A DNA stretch of 64,000 bases from Petaurus breviceps papuanus (GCA_028583685.1 JAMXIF010000042.1:20263044-20327043), one strand, 5' to 3'. Numbered from the stretch's first letter, positions 1 through 11,633 are shown. The notes: a model not told the origin generated them from the letters alone. Translations and numbers: made by a program.

Positions 1-680
1 AATGATTTTGACTAGAAATACGTATTAGTCTGTCAGCTTGTCACTACTGGGTTATTGATTCCTTTGCCACAAATCCACTTTTCTAATTTACATGTCCTTT
101 CTGTGTGTAGATAGGGGGAAGGCAGATATTGACTCATTCTTTAATTATAGTTGAGCATAATTTAAATCTGCCTTAAATTTTCTGGAAAGCATTTATCTTA
201 TAGCTCATTTGTTCTCTTATTAAAAGAGTTTTATTATGCTTGGTTTTGATAAATTAGGCTTCTTGATGCCAATAAATCTCATTTATATATTGTTCTGTTC
301 TATCTACACTGATAGTCATCTTGGGGGAAAGAAGTCAAGCCTATCTGAGATGTACATAGTGCGATGCCTATCCCAGCTGCTTGTGCAATTCATCATTAAC
401 ACAAATTATCAGTTTCCTTCCTGACTCCAAATGGGAATGGGGGTGGAGGAAGAGAAGGATGAAGAAACAAAGAAACTTACTGTTTGTAGCCCTGCTCCTT
501 AATGGCTCCATAGTTGGTTTGCCTCAGTTGTTTTGACTGCTGGCCTGGTCTGGTTATACTGGGGGACAGGGGATAGGAATAGACCTAACTAGTAAGATCT
601 AAAATGTCTGTTCTCTTCTAGGAGTTACTTCCTTGTCTTTTCCTGAACCTTCTCTTAAGGTCAAAGTGGTTCTTGAATGT
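1..680. other. unassigned AT-rich DNA, no gene seen
   Basis: I recognise no repeat family, exon or RNA gene here. The only open frame of note, at 236-424 on the plus strand, has 62 codons and no recognisable motif. Confidence 0.5.
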
Positions 681-835
681 TCTGTTATCATCTCTATGAA
701 GATGACTCCCAGTCCCGTCCTTATCCCTTTCCTGAACTCAAGTTCACTATTACCAACTGCCTGCTTGGATATCTCCGTTCCACCATTCTAGCAGCACCTC
801 AAATTTATAATATACCCCCAAAGTTCCTGTGTTCT
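681..835 (+). mobile_element. CR1/L2-clade LINE, reverse-transcriptase fragment
   Basis: The plus strand reads YHLYEDDS at 686-709, the L2-type form of the catalytic Y(A)DDS/T motif of non-LTR reverse transcriptase. It is followed by ELKFTITNCLLGYL, which fits the usual L2 continuation (SPELQSxITNCLLDIS). Only about 50 codons are recognisable and the ends are indistinct. The fragment is old and inactive. Confidence 0.65.
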
Positions 836-935
836 TTTTCTGTAGTCTTACCTCTTCTAATTGTGTCATTGGTTTGTATTTGTGTCATTAGGGCAACTTG
901 TAAACCAGGCATGTAGGTTTGTAAATTCTGGCTCT

Positions 936-1060
936 TCATTGATTGATTCATCCACTCATTCATTCACCAAGCGTTTATTCAGGGCATAGTATACATCAGG
1001 AATTAACCATGCAAAGCCCTGTGCACACAAAGATGAAAACAAAACTCCTCATTCACCAGG
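936..1060 (-). mobile_element. L2-type LINE, 3' end fragment
   Basis: Read on the minus strand, this ends in the L2 3' signature: a degenerate CTGTGCATAGTATG-like stretch, then AATAAACGCTTGGTGAATG and short TGAA/TGAT repeats (plus-strand form attcattcattcaccaagcg at about 951-972). Only the last 120 bp or so of the 3' UTR remain. Confidence 0.6.
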
Positions 1061-1164
1061 ATCATATCCCCAATATTTTTTCACTTTCTTGCCCATGCTA
1101 TCTAATTAGTTAGTAAATTCTTCTTTCATATCATTACTTGAATCTATTTGCTTTTCTCCAAACA

Positions 1165-1505
1165 CCATCCTATCAGTCAATCAATAAACAGTTATTTACT
1201 AAGTGTCTACTATTTACCAGATATTGTTCACAGCTCGATATGGATGAGGATCCAGCAAAGGAGATTGCTGTGGAGTAGGTAGAGAGAGGTAGAGAAATCG
1301 GGAGACAGTGTCATGAAAACTCCAAGAAGAGAGCATATCCAAGAGGGAAAGGTGCTCAACACTATCAGATGTACCAGATATGTTGAGACGGATGAGACTG
1401 AGAAGAGATTATCATATTTGGCAATTAAAAGATCATTAGTAACTTTTGAGTAAGTAATTTCAGTTGAGTGATGAGGTCGATTGCCAGATTGCAAAGGGTT
1501 GAGGA
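1165..1505 (-). mobile_element. L2-type LINE with internal deletion (RT piece joined to 3' end)
   Basis: On the minus strand, 1494-1400 encode MQSGNRPHHSTEITYSKVTN followed by DLLIAKYDNLFS, which is the L2 reverse-transcriptase segment [26 protein letters not shown] as I remember the family. From 1237 down to 1165 the same strand shows the L2 3' end (AAATAACTGTTTATTGATTGACTGA). Several hundred bases between these parts are missing, so this is an internally deleted copy or two adjacent fragments. Confidence 0.75.
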
Positions 1506-1534
1506 GTGAATGAGAGGAGGAGGAATTGCAAAAC

Positions 1535-2190
1535 CTTATTACCTTCCTTATGAACTACCTAATTGGTTTCTACTCTTACCATCTGATCTTCCACATAGTA
1601 GTCAACTCTATGTTTAGCACAGTTTGGGTCTGACCCTTGTACTCCACTGTTCAAGATGCTTCAGTGGCTTCTTATTGTCTCTGGGAAAAAAAAAATGCAG
1701 ATTCCTCTGTTTAGCTTTTAATTCCTAATATAGATCTTACCATTTTATTTTAATGATTTCTCATTAGTCCTCTCAAATCTTCAAAATTCTAACCCAGTTG
1801 ACCTATTTGCTTTACTTTGTGCATAATATTACATTTCCTGCCAACATACTTTTGTAGAGGCTGTCTTCCATGCCTGGAATGGTCTCTGTCATTGCCTCTG
1901 CCTGGTGGAATTCTACCTCTCTTCAGGATTCAGTTAAAGTGCTGTCTCCTATATGAGGTCTTCTCTGTCCCCCAGGTATTATTGACACCTCATCTCGGTT
2001 ACTTTGTGTGTATAAATATTTATTTATCTATTTCTCTATCTCTCCCTCTATTTATCTGTTTTGATAATGTCTCCCTCAGTAGAATGTAAAGTCCTCAAGT
2101 TCAGGGGATGCTTTATATTGGTCTTTTTTTTTCCAGTGACTGTCACATCTCAGATATAGTAGGCACATAAAATGGTCATTACATCTAATT
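1535..2190 (+). mobile_element. L2-type LINE, RT C-terminus and 3' UTR
   Basis: The stretch follows the usual L2 order: GTCTGACCC..TGT-ACTCCAC-TGTTCAAGATG at about 1629-1660, the 'ccatgcctggaatggtctc' motif at 1868-1886, 'tatatgaggtcttc' near 1951, then 'agtagaatgtaaagtcctc' near 2079 and 'atagtaggcacataaa' near 2156. It is degraded, with no long frame left. It lies head to tail with the preceding minus-strand L2 piece and is probably an independent insertion. Confidence 0.75.
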
Positions 2191-2525
2191 ATGATTCAAA
2201 GAAGTATAACCAAAATGAACTTGTAAGATAAAGGAGGAAACCTTATGAAGCTTGGATTTCTTTACTAAATAACCTAATAGGAAATGTCTGAAGTTTGATG
2301 CAAGTGTGTTTAGATAGTATCAAAGTAAATATAAACTCCAAAATTTATTTAGCAGTTTTTTTCCATTTGAAATTTGCAGGTCCTTTTGCATATTTATAAT
2401 TGTTATTTCACTAAAAGACACTGATATATATTCTGAATTATCAAAAATAAGACTTAAATAATATTTCATTTTATTGATATTGAATGATTTTAATTCTTTA
2501 AAAATAGGTAAATTCTGGTAAGTTA
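2191..2525. other. unassigned AT-rich DNA
   Basis: No repeat or coding signal recognised. Confidence 0.4.
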
Positions 2526-2534
2526 TATTTTATA

Positions 2535-2683
2535 TTTTTTTAAGCAATTGGGACTAAGTAACATGCTCAAAGTTCCAAACAAGTTATTTTGTATGGGTGC
2601 CAAGTATCCGAGGGTGGAACCGATCCTGGGTCTCCCGAATCTGGGGCCCGCGCTCTTACTCACTGTGCCAACTGGCTGCCCCT
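2535..2683 (-). mobile_element. tRNA-derived SINE (short CAATTGGG-tail family)
   Basis: On the minus strand it starts GGGGCAGCCAGTTGGCACAG (box-A-like) and ends CCCAATTGCTTAAAAA, giving the T-run at the low-coordinate end. The word TATTTTAT occurs just before it (2526-2533) and just after it (2683-2690), a likely short target duplication. A second SINE is inserted immediately downstream. Confidence 0.85.
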
Positions 2684-2697
2684 ATTTTATGACTCTT

Positions 2698-2858
2698 TTT
2701 TTTGTTTTTGCTTTTTTTTTGGAGGGCAATTGGGGTTAAGCAACTTGCCCAAAGTCACACAGCTACTAAGTGTGTCAAGTGTCTGAGGCCGGATTTGAAC
2801 TCAGGTCTTCCTGACTCCAGGATCGGTGCTCTATTCACCGCACCACCTAGCCGCCCCC
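2698..2858 (-). mobile_element. tRNA-derived SINE, standard marsupial type
   Basis: The minus strand begins GGGGGCGGCTAGGTGGTGCG, has a box-B-like GAGTTCAAATCCGG and a GCAAGTTGCTTAACCCCAA tail, then an A-run. The 15-bp flank at 2683-2697 recurs at 2859-2873 with one mismatch (tattttatgactctt against tattttataactctt), a clear target-site duplication. It was inserted at the edge of the neighbouring SINE. Confidence 0.93.
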
Positions 2859-3094
2859 TATTTTATAACTCTTAACCCGGACATTTGGTATATCATTACA
2901 CTACATCACCTGATATGCCAGATATAAAATTACTGTGCTTTGTAGAATATTCTATATAGACATAGTCTATATATCTATGTAAACATACATATCTTTGAGT
3001 TATCTGCTTAGAGATAATAGCTAAACCCATAGGAATTAATGAGATCACCAAGAGAGTGTAGAGGAAGGAGAGAAGAAGTTAATATAGTATTGTT

Positions 3095-3327
3095 GATGAT
3101 GATGACTAACATAAAGGGTTTTAAGGATTGCAAATCACTTTACAAATATCTCATTTTATTCTATCAATATCCCTGGAGGTAGGTACTATTGTTGTATCCA
3201 ATTTACAAATGACAAAACTGAGGAAGACAGATTGAGTTGCCCAGGGTCACATAGCTAGTAAGTATTTGTAGGTAGATTTAAGGCAAGGTGAGTACTCTCT
3301 ACACTGCTCCATCCACCTAGTTGCCTC
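3095..3327 (-). mobile_element. MIR/CORE-SINE, nearly full length
   Basis: The minus strand reads as a MIR: tRNA-like head, core with TACTAGCTATGTGACCCTGG, CCTCAGTTTTGTCATTTG, then the tail region with AATGAGATATTTGTAAAGTG and TTTGCAATCC. The plus strand shows 'ttgcccagggtcacatagct' at 3238-3257. Old and diverged. Confidence 0.8.
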
Positions 3328-3339
3328 TAGTTTGTGGAA

Positions 3340-5240
3340 TTCTTTACCAAGACATGGTACTTTAATGGATTTATAATCTCAGCCATGTGAGCACTTTTCC
3401 AGTGGTGCAGATTACTATCCTTTTATACTTTACTCTGAGATTCTTGCTTCTGTCCTCCCTGAAATCCTCCACAGGAAAGACATCTAACATACTGGGAGCC
3501 TTTATCTGGAACTTTTCACATTCTTTGGTCACTAAAGGAGCAGCACACTACCCACTGTCTATTACTTACTCACTACAGGATTAGGTCATTTCTCTTTTCT
3601 GTTCTACATATTTTTGATGATATCTTTTGTACCATCCCTCTGGTGGAGTTTTTTGCTATATCTCACAATTTACTCAGGTACACATATCTCTCCATTGTTG
3701 CTCGAATAAGTTTCAACCTGAATTCTTTGGTGACACAGCTTACAGTCATAGACATCATTGTGACAATATCAATGTTCAAAAAATAGGCCTTTGTTTTATT
3801 GAAATATAGGATAATTAAAAACACTTCACACTTTCTCACATGCAATACAACCCATTCTCCTTTTGCTCTGAATTCAGTACCCGGTTTTTGTTGTTGTTGT
3901 TTTCAGGTTTGCCTGATAGATTCAGAGAGACCAACTCTGTGAATTGTTTAGGCATTTTTCATCCACTTATTTCATTTTTCCATGTAAGGAGTTAGATCAA
4001 CTTGTTTTCACTGATTATATCTATCAGATAGAGGGGCTCTGCTGGGTTCAGGTTTTGATATAATTCACACCACTCTTTCTCATAAGTTATTCAAAAACAA
4101 TCACATTTAGAAGACATCCATATCTAGAGAAAATAGCTTTCTCATATGGATTCTGTGCAGGATATGATATGCCCCTGTGATAGTAAGAAACATCTTTTGG
4201 TAAGCATATATTTCCCTGTTTTATACTTCACCAAATAATCTTAAAATTATCTCTTGTATCTCTTAAGTTATCATGTGTGATTTTTACATGTATGGAAGAT
4301 ACTTTATTGTAGAGGAGTTTTAAATGGGTATTTTTTCAACCAAATCAAATAGTTAGAGTTAAAAATAAACACTATGGATTCCTGTATTTTTATGTAGTTC
4401 ATTCAATCATGTGAGTGTACAGATATGAACTGCTATTAAATATGATTTCTATGAAGCCTCCTGGTCCTTTATTGTAACTTCATCAAGGATAACCTGAATA
4501 TATGTGTTAATTACTCTCATAAAACTTTTGTAGAGATGAGAAAGTGGTTAAAGTAATTGTTATTAGTATTTATATTTTTCGCTTACTTTTTTTGTAATAA
4601 TTAGGTAGATTTTTTCTTTGCCTAAGGATTTAGTGTCCTTGCCTCTTTCAGATACCATGAGAATGAGTTTTTTAACCCTGTCAAAATTGTTTTATCTCCA
4701 ACAAAGACTTGTTTTGTGCAGAGCTGGTCTAGTACAGTTGTTCTTTTCTTAGCTCTTTGTTTAAAAATTAGTGTTATTTCTTCTTTCTCATGAAGCATAT
4801 CTGTGACTATGAAGTTTCAGTCCAAATGTCATTGATAGAGAATACAGTTTGCTATAAAAATGGTCAGAAATCATTCCAATTTTGTTTCCTTAATTCCTTT
4901 TTGTTTGATTCTTACATACTATCAATAAGTGGAATAGTTAGAAAAAGGAAAAATACTTTCTAGAAGAATTTATGACTCAAATATGAGATGCAACACGTAA
5001 ACACACATACATAAACTATATTTACACACATATGAGCATGCGTATATATATTGGCAAGCATTTATTTTTCACTCTCTTTACTTCCCTATTTCTATGAGAA
5101 AGAAAAAGAAAACCTTTTGAACAAATGTGCATAATGAAGCAAAACAAATTCTTAAATTCACCATATCCACAAATGCAAATCTCATTCTGTACCTTAAGTC
5201 TCTTACTGCTCTGGTAGGAGGTTGGTAGCACTCTTAAACA
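3340..5240. other. unassigned DNA, no gene seen
   Basis: AT-rich sequence with short open frames only (60-65 codons at 3387-3584 and 3627-3809). No repeat family, splice-flanked frame or RNA gene is recognisable. It may hold old repeats too diverged to read by eye. Confidence 0.4.
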
Positions 5241-5244
5241 TTGT

Positions 5245-5530
5245 TCTTCTGGAATTATGGTTGGTCATTGCATTGCTCAGAGTCCTTAAGTCTTTTAAAA
5301 TACTTTTTCTCTACAGTGTTGTTTTTATTATACACATTTTTCCTATTTCATACTTTAGTTTATATTAGTTCATAAAAATCTTCTCAGTTTTCTTTAAAAC
5401 AGCCCCCTTCATCATTTATTATGGCATGATATCATACCATAATTTGCCCTGCTATTTCACAATTAATGGATATACGACTTATTTTCCACTTCTTTATCAC
5501 AAAAACTACAAATACTTTTTGTTATTTTGG
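5245..5530 (-). mobile_element. L1 LINE, ORF2 C-terminal fragment
   Basis: The plus strand carries the antisense of the marsupial L1 ORF2 end: 'ggttggtcattgcattgctc', 'tagttcataaaaatcttctc', 'cccccttcatcatttattat', 'tcacaattaatggatatacg' and 'cacaaaaactacaaatactt'. The order of these blocks matches the longer L1 at 58.1-59.7 kb. It is old and heavily diverged. Confidence 0.7.
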
Positions 5531-5599
5531 TGCTTTTCCTAAGTTGGGCTATTTTCATTTATCTTTCAGAGATGACATATTGTTAAAGTTGAGTTAAAA

Positions 5600-5720
5600 A
5601 AATATTTTTAAGTACTTACTATGTGGAGAAAACTGTGTCAGGTATTAGGGAAGATATAAAGTTCATAACACTTGGTTACTGCCCTCATGGAAGATAATTG
5701 TCTAATAAGGCAATAAGGCA
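5600..5720 (-). mobile_element. L2-type LINE, 3' end fragment
   Basis: The plus strand shows the antisense L2 end: 'aagtacttactatgtggaga', 'tgtcaggtattagggaagat', 'tactgccctcatggaagata'. No coding part remains. Confidence 0.55.
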
Positions 5721-5759
5721 CATACATCACGTATTATTGTGTATAATATTGAAGAGATG

Positions 5760-6740
5760 TGGAATAGAGTGATATGTGAGCTTAAGGGAAAATGTTACTG
5801 ACAGATAAAAATCAGGACTGATGAGTCTAGTACATCACAATCTTTTTGTGGTTAGAATTATTGAAGATACCTATGGTGCCTGATAAATCCCTTCATGCTA
5901 TTTTCCAAGACAGAATTCCGGCTAAATATGCCATTGGTCCCAGTTGATTAGGCACCTGCTTTCTTTCATATCAAACCCCAGAGAACAGTTTTTTCTTGAG
6001 ATTGTGTGTATGTCAGTGAATGAGATTTCAAGTCAGAAAGAAATTTGCTTTAGAAAATAACAAGAGCTATAAGTGTAATGATTTTTGTTTTATGGGTAAA
6101 AGTCATTATTGGAGGATCGTGCCTTTTTAGTGGCATGTTTCTATTGCTTGTTAAAACCTTAATATGTTATGCAGACATAAAATGGAAGAGTCCCACAAAC
6201 AAACCATAACCACAAGTTCTTACCTCAAATAGTGCAGCTTTAAACTTGTTTTCAAAAACAATGCTTCTCACCTCTATTCCAAACTATTTTGCCTAATTTT
6301 GATATTAATTATGTCGTCATCAAATGCATGTATTTTTAGTGTTACTATTACTTATTACAATTATATTGTTTATATAGTTTATATTGTAGTCATAGGTTAT
6401 ATCACTATAATTAATTATTATTTCATCATATGCAATTTCCATATTGGATATTAATTATTTTTATAACTTAGCTTGAAAAATAAAGATTTTCATCACTTGA
6501 AATGTAAGTCTCAGAGAGACTTTATTTCTTTTATCCACTAGTTATCCAGTTAATATTCTTTATAAGGCTAGACTAAAGCATCACCATACAATATTTTCAA
6601 GAGTATTTTGATCATATTTGATAGGAATGATGTCAATGTAGGATTGACAATATGTAGGCAGACTAATTTCATCATCTTAAATTGTGTTTTTAAGAGCTTT
6701 TCCATGTGTAGATAGCTCTTTCTGGGACACACACTCACAC
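5760..6740. other. unassigned AT-rich DNA
   Basis: Very AT-rich around 6290-6480, with runs such as 'actataattaattattattt'. No gene, RNA or recognisable repeat. Confidence 0.4.
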
Positions 6741-6745
6741 ATTAT

Positions 6746-7378
6746 TGTATCAGCAAGCACCCCAGTGTCCCCAGGGTGGCTGCCAACAGAGGTTCTTAGA
6801 TCTGCTTTGTTAAAGTAAAGCAACTCAAAATGGGTCAACAAGATTACTTTAATCAATCAAATATGTATCATGTACCTAGTTCAGGGGAAAAAGGTCAGCA
6901 CCCCGAACTTCAGAGTATACAGACAGAATTATCAAGACAGAGAAACAGATCAAGTAGACAGGTTTCCAAACTGCCCAACCATTACATCCATACTAAATCA
7001 ACATCTGGGTTTTTCAAAGCCGGGGGGGGGGGGAGTGGCTCTCAACAATGGCTTCCCAGAGTCTCATCTGATCAAATCACAGAACACTTCTCAAAGTGAG
7101 CCCCAAAGCAAAGCCTCACATGAGGGATTATATAGCCTTCTCCTGGGTCAGACAATGTAACCACCCTTTTGACCCACTGCCCAATCACACAGCATCAAGG
7201 TGTGGGCATTCCTGAAAACTAAACCTCCTGCCACAGGCTCCATATGACCACATTCAGCCTGTTAGGAGGCAGAGTATATTTTCAACTCAAGGAATGTTCT
7301 CAGAGTCTCTTAAGCCTATCAAAGGGCCTAAGGGCAGGGAAGATCTTTAAATTTGCATTTCCATTATAATTATTGACA
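6746..7378 (-). mobile_element. probable solo LTR of an endogenous retrovirus-like element (fossil)
   Basis: This block is more GC-rich and complex than its flanks and has LTR-like parts when read on the minus strand: a TATA-like GGCTATATAATCCC near 7125-7138, then a 'ttggggctcactttgagaag' region that could be R, then an ATTAAAG sequence near the far end. The plus strand begins TG and ends CA. No internal retroviral region is attached, so it would be a solo LTR. The family is not recognised and it looks old and inactive. The 12-base G-run at 7022-7033 lies within it. Confidence 0.4.
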
Positions 7379-7684
7379 CATATATACATACACTAAAGTA
7401 TACAATGTGTATATAATTGTGTGTGTATATATATGTATGTGATATATGACTTAGGTATGCAAAAAATTGGAGGATATTTTTGTCTGGGTTCATATGAGAA
7501 GGCAGTTTGCAAAGGTGGAAAGCAGTAAATAATAAATGGAAATATTGAGCAGTATGGCACTTATTCTTATGTTGATCTACAACAAAACCTTCATTGAAAT
7601 GTTAATTTGTAGGTGATGATGCCCATTTTATATAGAGAGAGTGATAAGGATAGACCTTCATGATCATATAATGTGATAGGTTTA

Positions 7685-7845
7685 GGGTTTAAAGGTACTA
7701 TAGAGGTCATCTCATCCAACATCACTATTTTATAGATAAGAGTTTAATGGCAAAGAGAGCTTGAGTTGCCTAAGGCCACACAGGTAGAAGTCGGCAGGTC
7801 TGAGATTTGAAGCCAGGTCTTCTGATTATAATTCATCACTCTTTA
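7685..7845 (-). mobile_element. MIR-type SINE fragment
   Basis: The plus strand has 'tatagaggtcatctcatcca', 'ctattttatagataagagtt', 'ttgcctaaggccacacaggt' and 'ttgaagccaggtcttctgat', the antisense MIR order. Confidence 0.7.
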
Positions 7846-8190
7846 AATTGTGTCCATCTTCCCATCACTATAGATATGTGATGGAAGCAGAGGGATTATT
7901 CTATTTTTCCTTGTGGCATTCTCCAGGAGCACTCAAGGATCTAGAAATGTAAAAGAAACCCTTGCAAATACTCTTCCATAAATTTTTCTGATTTTCGGTT
8001 CTCCACTCCCACTCTGGATTTAAACTCCAAGGAAATCTCCAAATATAACTAATGTTTAATTTTCTAATTAAGATGCTTATTTTCATTCCAACTTCATATG
8101 ACCTACAAGGAAATGTACTGACATTATAGTTTAAGTATATGTTGCCATAAGAAGTAGAAAGAAAATAGAACATAGTTTTTTTTATTATTA

Positions 8191-8490
8191 TTTTTTTAAG
8201 CAATTGGGGTTAAGTAACTTGCTCAAGGTTACACGGCCAGTTATTTCTGGGTGTGGTGCTGAGTATATGAGCCCAGATTTGATCCCCAGGTCATTCCAAC
8301 AATGGAGCCAGTGCTCTTACTCGCTGAGCCACCTGGCCGCCCCTAAGCAATTGGGGTTAAGTAACTTGCTCAAGGTTATAAGGCCAGGTGTTTCTGGGTG
8401 GGTGCTAAGTGTCTGAGCCCGGGATTCGATCCCCAGGTCATCCTGACACTGGAGCCAATGCTCTTACTTGCTGTGCTACCTGGCCGCCCC
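8191..8490 (-). mobile_element. dimeric tRNA-derived SINE (two monomers head to tail)
   Basis: Two related monomers follow one another without a gap: 8191-8344 and 8345-8490, joined at gccgcccct/aagcaattgg. Read on the minus strand, the first arm (8490-8345) has the internal form CACCCACCCAGAAACACCTG and the second arm (8344-8198) has CACCACACCCAGAAATAACT, then an A-tail. Only the second arm has an A-run; the first ends in GCTT and goes directly into the second arm's GGGGCGGCC. The flanks TAGAACATAGTT (8166-8177) and TAGAATATAGTT (8491-8502) form one target duplication around the whole dimer. So the dimer moved as a unit. Confidence 0.93.
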
Positions 8491-8502
8491 TAGAATATAG
8501 TT

Positions 8503-10480
8503 CTGAGAATTTGAAATGATGTTTGCTCATCCCCTGTTCAGGTAAACAAAAATGGATTAGTCATCTGTAAACCCATTTCTTCCTCCCAAGGCAACTGTTG
8601 GGGATTTTGGACTTCCTCCAGGGAACACATGTTCTCAGCACTGGCAGAGAATCATCTCTTACTCCTCTTCCTACTATGAGTTATGGGGGAAAATAGGGTA
8701 TAGTCTTATCCCTCACATTTCAGGTGACATTCCCACTACAATTCATGTGTATACAGGGAACAATCCCTGTTTAATCATCAGGTAATTTTGGAGGCCTTTG
8801 GGGATCTAAGAATCCCATTGAAATTTCATTGTCCCTGCTTCGTATAGGATCTAGATGGTAATGGCTCTGATCCTTCAGATGTCTGAGATATGGATAAGGG
8901 GCTTGCTACCATACAAAATGATCACAGTACCATGGCTTGCTGATTGGCAGTTGAGTCTGCTATCTTTTAGTGGCATTCCCCATCTCCACTCTTTGGCATC
9001 AGAAAGTAGCCACTTCTATCTTGGTATTGTGGACTTATTTGTCTTTGAAAGTTCCCTTTAGGCATAACACTTGCCATATTGAGGTACCTCTTATAAAATT
9101 CAGCATTCGCTTTGAACCTTGCTGAAGGACATGTGCATTGTTGGAATGATACAGTTACTGTGATAGATGCCCAGTGATTAGGGACTGAGTGACAGCACCA
9201 GGGAGAAGGGACTGTCTACACTGTAGACCTTATATGGTTTATAGTTCACCTTTTTTTTTCTCTTTTGGATCTTTTTTCTTGCTGCAATTCTTATTGTTTT
9301 TACATGAGACACAATCTTAAAAAGTCATGATAAGTCTTCAACTTTGGTGGGGGTAACATCCCTAGAAAATGGTGAAAAGCAAAGTTTGTTAGATTGTTGC
9401 TAGATTGAATCTATGGAAAATAGGGGGTTATGCTCCTGCAACCACCAAAACTATAATATTTCAGTAGAAATTGCTGAAAATAGATTTTCTGCATATAGTT
9501 CTTTATAATATATAACTCATAAAATACAGCACCCCAAATAAAATTGGTAACATGCAAAACATTTTCTTATTAGTAATTACCTAGAATTATGTGAATTCTT
9601 GTGCTAATTATCTCAGTAAAAATATTTATTTTAGACCATATTCACTTTTTATAACACATGAAATCTATAATACCATAAGTACCCTACAGCAAATAAAATT
9701 CTTAAAACTAAAACTTTTTTTTTTAACTTGAATCATATCTTCTACTGTGTTAGATGAGCATTTGATGGTATGAGGGCATGGTCCTGTACATTATACTGCT
9801 GTAAACCTCTCTACCTTTACTGCCCTCTGAAAATCAAGGAAGAGGTTGCTGGGACTTTGGTAACTGGTGTTGGAAAATGGGGAGCCTAGTGACATCTCAA
9901 CATCACCACTAACACTGTCCTTCACAGCTGGTGAATGTTGTTGGAGATCATGAAGGATGCATCAGATGTGCCTCTTGTTTCTTTTTTTTCTCTATTGCAG
10001 TTGCCAAAACAAAATTGAAAGTGAGACTAGTAATAAAATCATGCAAATATTTGAAGTCTCAAAAGTTAAATTTAGGAAATGTTTAGGATTGACTGTATGT
10101 GCATATAGATCTTATACTTGCATTTGTGGTTTCTTTCTCCTGTCTTGTTCTTCCTCTTTAAAAAAAATAGTTTTGTTGTTTTGGGCATAGTGAAAGTGCT
10201 CAGGTAGCTGCTCTAGGGGAATCTTATAATACACCTTTTTCTTTTAACTTACTAAAGAACTTTGAAAAAAGATACACACACATTTATCTACTGTTCTCTC
10301 TATACACACACACAAATGCACACATATGTGTCAATAGCATTCTATATAATTAAATCTTGAGGAATTAGAGTACATGAAGCATTATTAAATTTACAATTTA
10401 CATATAAAATAAGGGGCTGATTATTGGGGGATGGACAATTCATGTTCTATAATTTGCATGTAGGGAAATATTATTATACA
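8503..10480. other. unassigned DNA with a small CA-rich stretch
   Basis: No gene or clear repeat family. CA-rich simple sequence lies at about 10272-10325. Open frames are 77 codons or less (9957-10190, plus), without recognisable motifs. Confidence 0.4.
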
Positions 10481-10485
10481 CACAC

Positions 10486-11580
10486 ATTTCAATTGTTTCA
10501 GGCACTGTGCTAAGTTCTGGGGATACAAAAAGAGACAAAAGAAAGCCTCTCTCCTCAAGGAGCTTACAATCTAATAGGGGAGAACAACATGCAAATAAGT
10601 ATATAAAAGTGAGCTATATATTGGATATATAGGACATAATTAAAAGAGGTAAGGTATTGGAACATAAAGGGGTTGGGGAAGGCTTCCTATAGGAGGTTGG
10701 ATTTTAGTTAGAACTGAAAGGAAGTCAGGGATCTCAGTAATTAGAATGGACAAGGGAATGCATTTCATTGCCTGGAGCAGAGAGATGGAGTTAACTTTTT
10801 CAGTGGAACAGTCAGAAGGCCAATATTACTGGGTCAAAGAATATATGTTTAGGGAGAAAGGTTTAATAAAACTTGAAATTAGGTGGGGGGCAGGTTATGA
10901 AGGACTTTGAATGCCAACCACAGCATTTTGTCTTTGCTCCTTGAGGCAATAGGAAACCATTGGAGTTTACTTAGTAGGGGAGTGACATGATGAGACTTAG
11001 ATTAGGAAAATAACACTAGTGGCTGATTAAGAATGGATTAGAGTAGGGAGAGACTTGAGACAGGCATACCCACCATGGGGCTACTGGAATAATTGAGGTA
11101 TAAGGTGATGAGGACCTACAAAAGAGTGGTGACAGTGTCAGAGGAGGAGAGAAGGTGGTTATTCAAGAGATGTGACAAAGGTGAAATCAGTAGGCCTTGG
11201 AAACAGGTTGGATATGGTGAGAGAGTGAGGAGTTCAGAGTGACTCCTAGGTTGTGAACCTGAAGGTCTAGGAGAATGGTGTTGCCCTCCACACTAATGGG
11301 GAAAGTAAGGGTATGGGGATATTAGAGGGAAAGATAATGAGATCTGTTTGGAATATGTTGAGTTTAAGATATCTTTTGGACGTGCACTTTGAGATGTCAG
11401 AAAGGAGTTGTAGATGCAAGGTTCGAGATCAATAGAGAGGTTGTTGTAGAATTAGTAGATTTGAGAATCATCAGCATAAATAAATCCATGAGAGCTGATG
11501 AGATCACGAAGTGGAGAAGTGTAGAAGGAGAAAGGAGGATCTAGGACAGAAACCTGAGGGATACCTACATTATAGGTGTG
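10486..11580 (-). mobile_element. L2-type LINE, RT domain to 3' UTR, about 1.1 kb
   Basis: On the minus strand the fragment starts with a degenerate G(I/V)PQ(G/V)SVL block (near 11570-11540) and continues with ADDSQI (antisense at 11458-11481), an NLGVTL-like block and HIQPVSKAYRFHLCH (near 11215-11165). The 3' UTR motifs follow: 'ggaagccttccccaacccc' (antisense near 10670-10690), ATTAGATTGTAAGCTCCTTG (10553-10572) and CTTAGCACAGTGCC (10502-10515). It is one of the longest and best-preserved L2 copies here, but it is 5'-truncated and broken. Confidence 0.88.
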
Positions 11581-11633
11581 TACGTGTAAAATGTAGATAA
11601 AGGTTGTGATGAGTACCTTAAGGAATCAATAGG

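Noticed and set aside
8204-8416. 70-codon frame with LSNLLKV repeated twice
   Set aside because: Antisense reading of the dimeric SINE; the repeat reflects the two monomers.
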